Source of the DNA: Rhizobacter sp.
GTDB taxonomy: Bacteria; Pseudomonadota; Gammaproteobacteria; Burkholderiales; Burkholderiaceae_C
Direction: 5' to 3'
Length of the DNA: 16,913 bases
Assembly (NCBI GenBank): GCA_025359585.1
Contig: JANYFX010000362.1
Coordinates: 1-16,913, forward strand
Positions within the stretch are counted from its first letter, which is position 1. The number at the start of each line of letters is the position of its first letter. The translations under genes were made by a program, and so were the position numbers. The notes under the pieces were generated by a model that saw only the letters and a program-made list of their open reading frames with translations, had not been told where the DNA came from and ran no database searches. Positions 15,341 through 16,913 of the stretch are shown here, piece by piece.

Positions 15341-16309
15341 TCACTTCGCCTTGCGGCGTTGTTGCCAGGCCAGCAACTCGCCGACGAAACCGCGCCGGAA
15401 CGCGACCACGCAGACGACGAAGATCACGCCGATGATCACGTTGATCCACGAGCCGACCTGGTCGGCCAGGAAGTTCTGCAGGCCGATGATCGTGAACGCG
15501 CCCAGCACCGGGCCGGCGAAAGTGCCCATGCCGCCGAGCAGCGTCATCAGCACCACCTCGCCCGAGAGCGACCAGTGCGCGTCGGTCAGCGTGGCGAAGC
15601 CCACCACCAGTGTCTTCATCGAGCCGGCCAGCCCGGCGATCGCGGTCGACACCACGAAGGCGAGCAGCTTGTAGCGGTCGACGTCGTAGCCGAGTGAAAT
15701 GGCACGCGGTTCGTTTTCGCGAATCGCCTTGAGCACCTGGCCGTACGGCGAGTGCACGACACGGATGTTGAAGAGGAACACCGCGACGAACACGGCCAGC
15801 ACGACGTAGTACATCACCTTGTCGTCGGCCAGCGGGATCAGGCCGAACAGCTTGCCGCGCGGCACGCCTTGCAGGCCGTCTTCGCCGCCGGTGAACGGCG
15901 CCTGCAGGAAGAGGAAGTACAGCATCTGCGCCATCGCGAGCGTGACCATCGCGAAGTAGATGCCTTGCCGGCGGATCGCGATCAGCCCGATCACGAGACC
16001 GCAGGCTGCGGCGACCAGGGTGCCGGCGAGCACGCCGAGTTCGGGCGACCACCCGGCCGAGCGCACCAGCCAGCCGGTGGCGTAGGCCGCGGCACCGAGG
16101 TAGGCGGCGTGGCCGAACGACAGCAGCCCGGTGTAGCCGAGCAGCAGGTTGAACGCGCACGCGAAGATCGCGTAACACAGCGCCTTCATCATGAACACGG
16201 GGTACAGGCCGATGAAGGGCGCCACGAGCAGCAGCGCGAAGCCGACCCACAGGCCGATGCGGCTCAGACGCTGGATGTCGTTGTTGGATTTGTCGGCAGC
16301 CACGCTCAT
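15341..16309 (-). CDS. livM: Branched-chain amino acid ABC transporter permease LivM
   Basis: An inner-membrane permease of 322 residues, one of the two membrane subunits of the high-affinity Leu/Ile/Val (or related amide/urea) importer. It is strongly hydrophobic with about nine to ten helices. Conserved LivM stretches are visible: NLLLGYTGLLSFGHAAYLGAG-like at 54-74, RRQGIYFAMVTLAMAQM (113-129), the cytoplasmic coupling segment KAIRENEPRAISLGYDVDRYK (194-214) and GGMGTFAGPVLGA (259-271). The frame is open to 16744 upstream, but that is within livH; the ATG at 16309 is chosen because AAGGA lies just ahead of it and it overlaps the livH stop by one base (TGATG), a typical translational coupling. 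The ATPase genes livG and livF often follow, but here the TPR remnant follows, so they must lie elsewhere or be missing. Confidence 0.95.
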   Translation of the reverse strand: MSVAADKSNNDIQRLSRIGLWVGFALLLVAPFIGLYPVFMMKALCYAIFACAFNLLLGYTGLLSFGHAAYLGAAAYATGWLVRSAGWSPELGVLAGTLVAAACGLVIGLIAIRRQGIYFAMVTLAMAQMLYFLFLQAPFTGGEDGLQGVPRGKLFGLIPLADDKVMYYVVLAVFVAVFLFNIRVVHSPYGQVLKAIRENEPRAISLGYDVDRYKLLAFVVSTAIAGLAGSMKTLVVGFATLTDAHWSLSGEVVLMTLLGGMGTFAGPVLGAFTIIGLQNFLADQVGSWINVIIGVIFVVCVVAFRRGFVGELLAWQQRRKAK

Positions 16310-16913
16310 CACTTTTCCTTCCCGAACAAGCCGGCCGGCCGGATCATCAGCACGATCGCCATGATCACGAACACGACGATGCTGGAGGCTTCGGGGTAGA
16401 ACACTTTCGTCAGGCCTTCGATGATGCCGAGCGCCAGCCCCGTGATGATCGAGCCGAGGATCGAACCCATGCCGCCGATCACGACGACCGCGAACACGAC
16501 GATGATCAGGTTGCTGCCCATCAACGGCGTGACCTGAATGACAGGCGCGGCCAGCACGCCGGCAAGCGCCGCGAGGCCCGCGCCGGCGCCGTAGGTCAGC
16601 ATCACCATCACCGGCACGTTGATGCCGAACGCCTGCACCAGCGCCGGGTTCTCGGTGCCGGCGCGCAGGTAGGCGCCGAGCCGGGTGCGCTCGATCAGGA
16701 ACCAGGTGCCGAGGCAGACGGTGAGCGAGGCCACCACCACCCACGCACGGTAGTTCGGCAGCACCATGAAGCCGAGATTGGTGGCGCCCTGCAACGCCTC
16801 GGGCACGGGATAGGACTGGCCCGACACGTCGAACCAGTAGCGGAAGATGCCTTCGGCGATCAACGCCAGGCCGAAGGTGAGCAGCAGGCCGTAGATCGGG
16901 TCGATCTTGTAGA
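16309..16913 (-). CDS. livH: Branched-chain amino acid ABC transporter permease LivH, 3' part
   Basis: The second membrane subunit of the same importer. The window ends inside the gene; about 200 codons are visible, beginning YKIDPIYGLLLTFGLALIAEG, so the N-terminal third is missing. The visible part has several membrane helices and the family stretches GTWFLIERTRLGAYLRA, AFGINVPVMVML and VIGGMGSILGSIITGLALG, and it ends IRPAGLFGKEK, the usual LivH tail. The stop TGA (16309-16311) shares its last base with the livM start. The order livH-livM fits the conserved operon; upstream genes are outside the window. Confidence 0.95.
   Translation of the reverse strand, partial: YKIDPIYGLLLTFGLALIAEGIFRYWFDVSGQSYPVPEALQGATNLGFMVLPNYRAWVVVASLTVCLGTWFLIERTRLGAYLRAGTENPALVQAFGINVPVMVMLTYGAGAGLAALAGVLAAPVIQVTPLMGSNLIIVVFAVVVIGGMGSILGSIITGLALGIIEGLTKVFYPEASSIVVFVIMAIVLMIRPAGLFGKEK

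Noticed and set aside
16310..16744. In-frame 5' extension of livM
   Set aside because: It overlaps livH, which is clearly coding in its own frame; the TGATG junction and ribosome-binding site support the start at 16309.

Overview
The window is about 17 kb of high-GC DNA with tightly packed genes and long antisense shadow frames. Gene content and protein style (HemB, PhoH-YbeY, RuvA/RuvB, a PCu(A)C copper chaperone, Liv permeases) point to a betaproteobacterium of the order Burkholderiales, probably near the Rubrivivax/Leptothrix group. The order is a confident inference and the genus is not. I found no tRNA, rRNA, CRISPR array, insertion sequence or phage gene.

Layout. (1) 1-1622, plus strand: the 3' half of hemB (haem synthesis), then a CorA-type divalent-metal transporter. 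(2) 1651-5303, minus strand, transcribed phoH -> ybeY -> a patatin outer-membrane protein (type Vd autotransporter). ybeY and the patatin gene share an ATGA overlap. (3) 5422-8596, plus strand: a 7TM sensor histidine kinase, a NarL/LuxR-family response regulator and ruvA. ruvA overlaps the regulator by ATGA. (4) 8601-13373, minus strand: a probable copper or metal cassette transcribed DUF2946 small protein -> PepSY membrane protein -> TonB-dependent receptor -> PCu(A)C copper chaperone. It lies between ruvA and ruvB in the opposite orientation. (5) 13513-14568, plus strand: ruvB. (6) 14611 to about 15297, minus strand: a TPR-like remnant whose 5' end is missing. (7) 15341-16913, minus strand: livM and the 3' part of livH, branched-chain amino-acid ABC permeases that overlap by one base (TGATG).

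The cassette between ruvA and ruvB is the part most worth attention. Its TonB receptor is interrupted by one in-frame TAG at 11032-11034, where the plug domain of the family should carry Trp; everything before and after is in one frame. Its first gene is a DUF2946 protein, the family of a copper-sensing upstream ORF described in Bordetella, but the usual CxxC is CxxT here. The PCu(A)C protein at the end still has a perfect H-X10-M-X21-H-X-M copper site. This suggests a copper-uptake system that is eroding, or a recent single-base lesion or sequencing error in one that works.

Other linkages are less usual: a two-component regulator translationally coupled to ruvA, and an outer-membrane lipase coupled to ybeY in the place where corC and lnt often sit. 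Near-consensus -10 hexamers 8-5 bases before the starts of ruvB and the sensor kinase suggest leaderless or near-leaderless transcripts.
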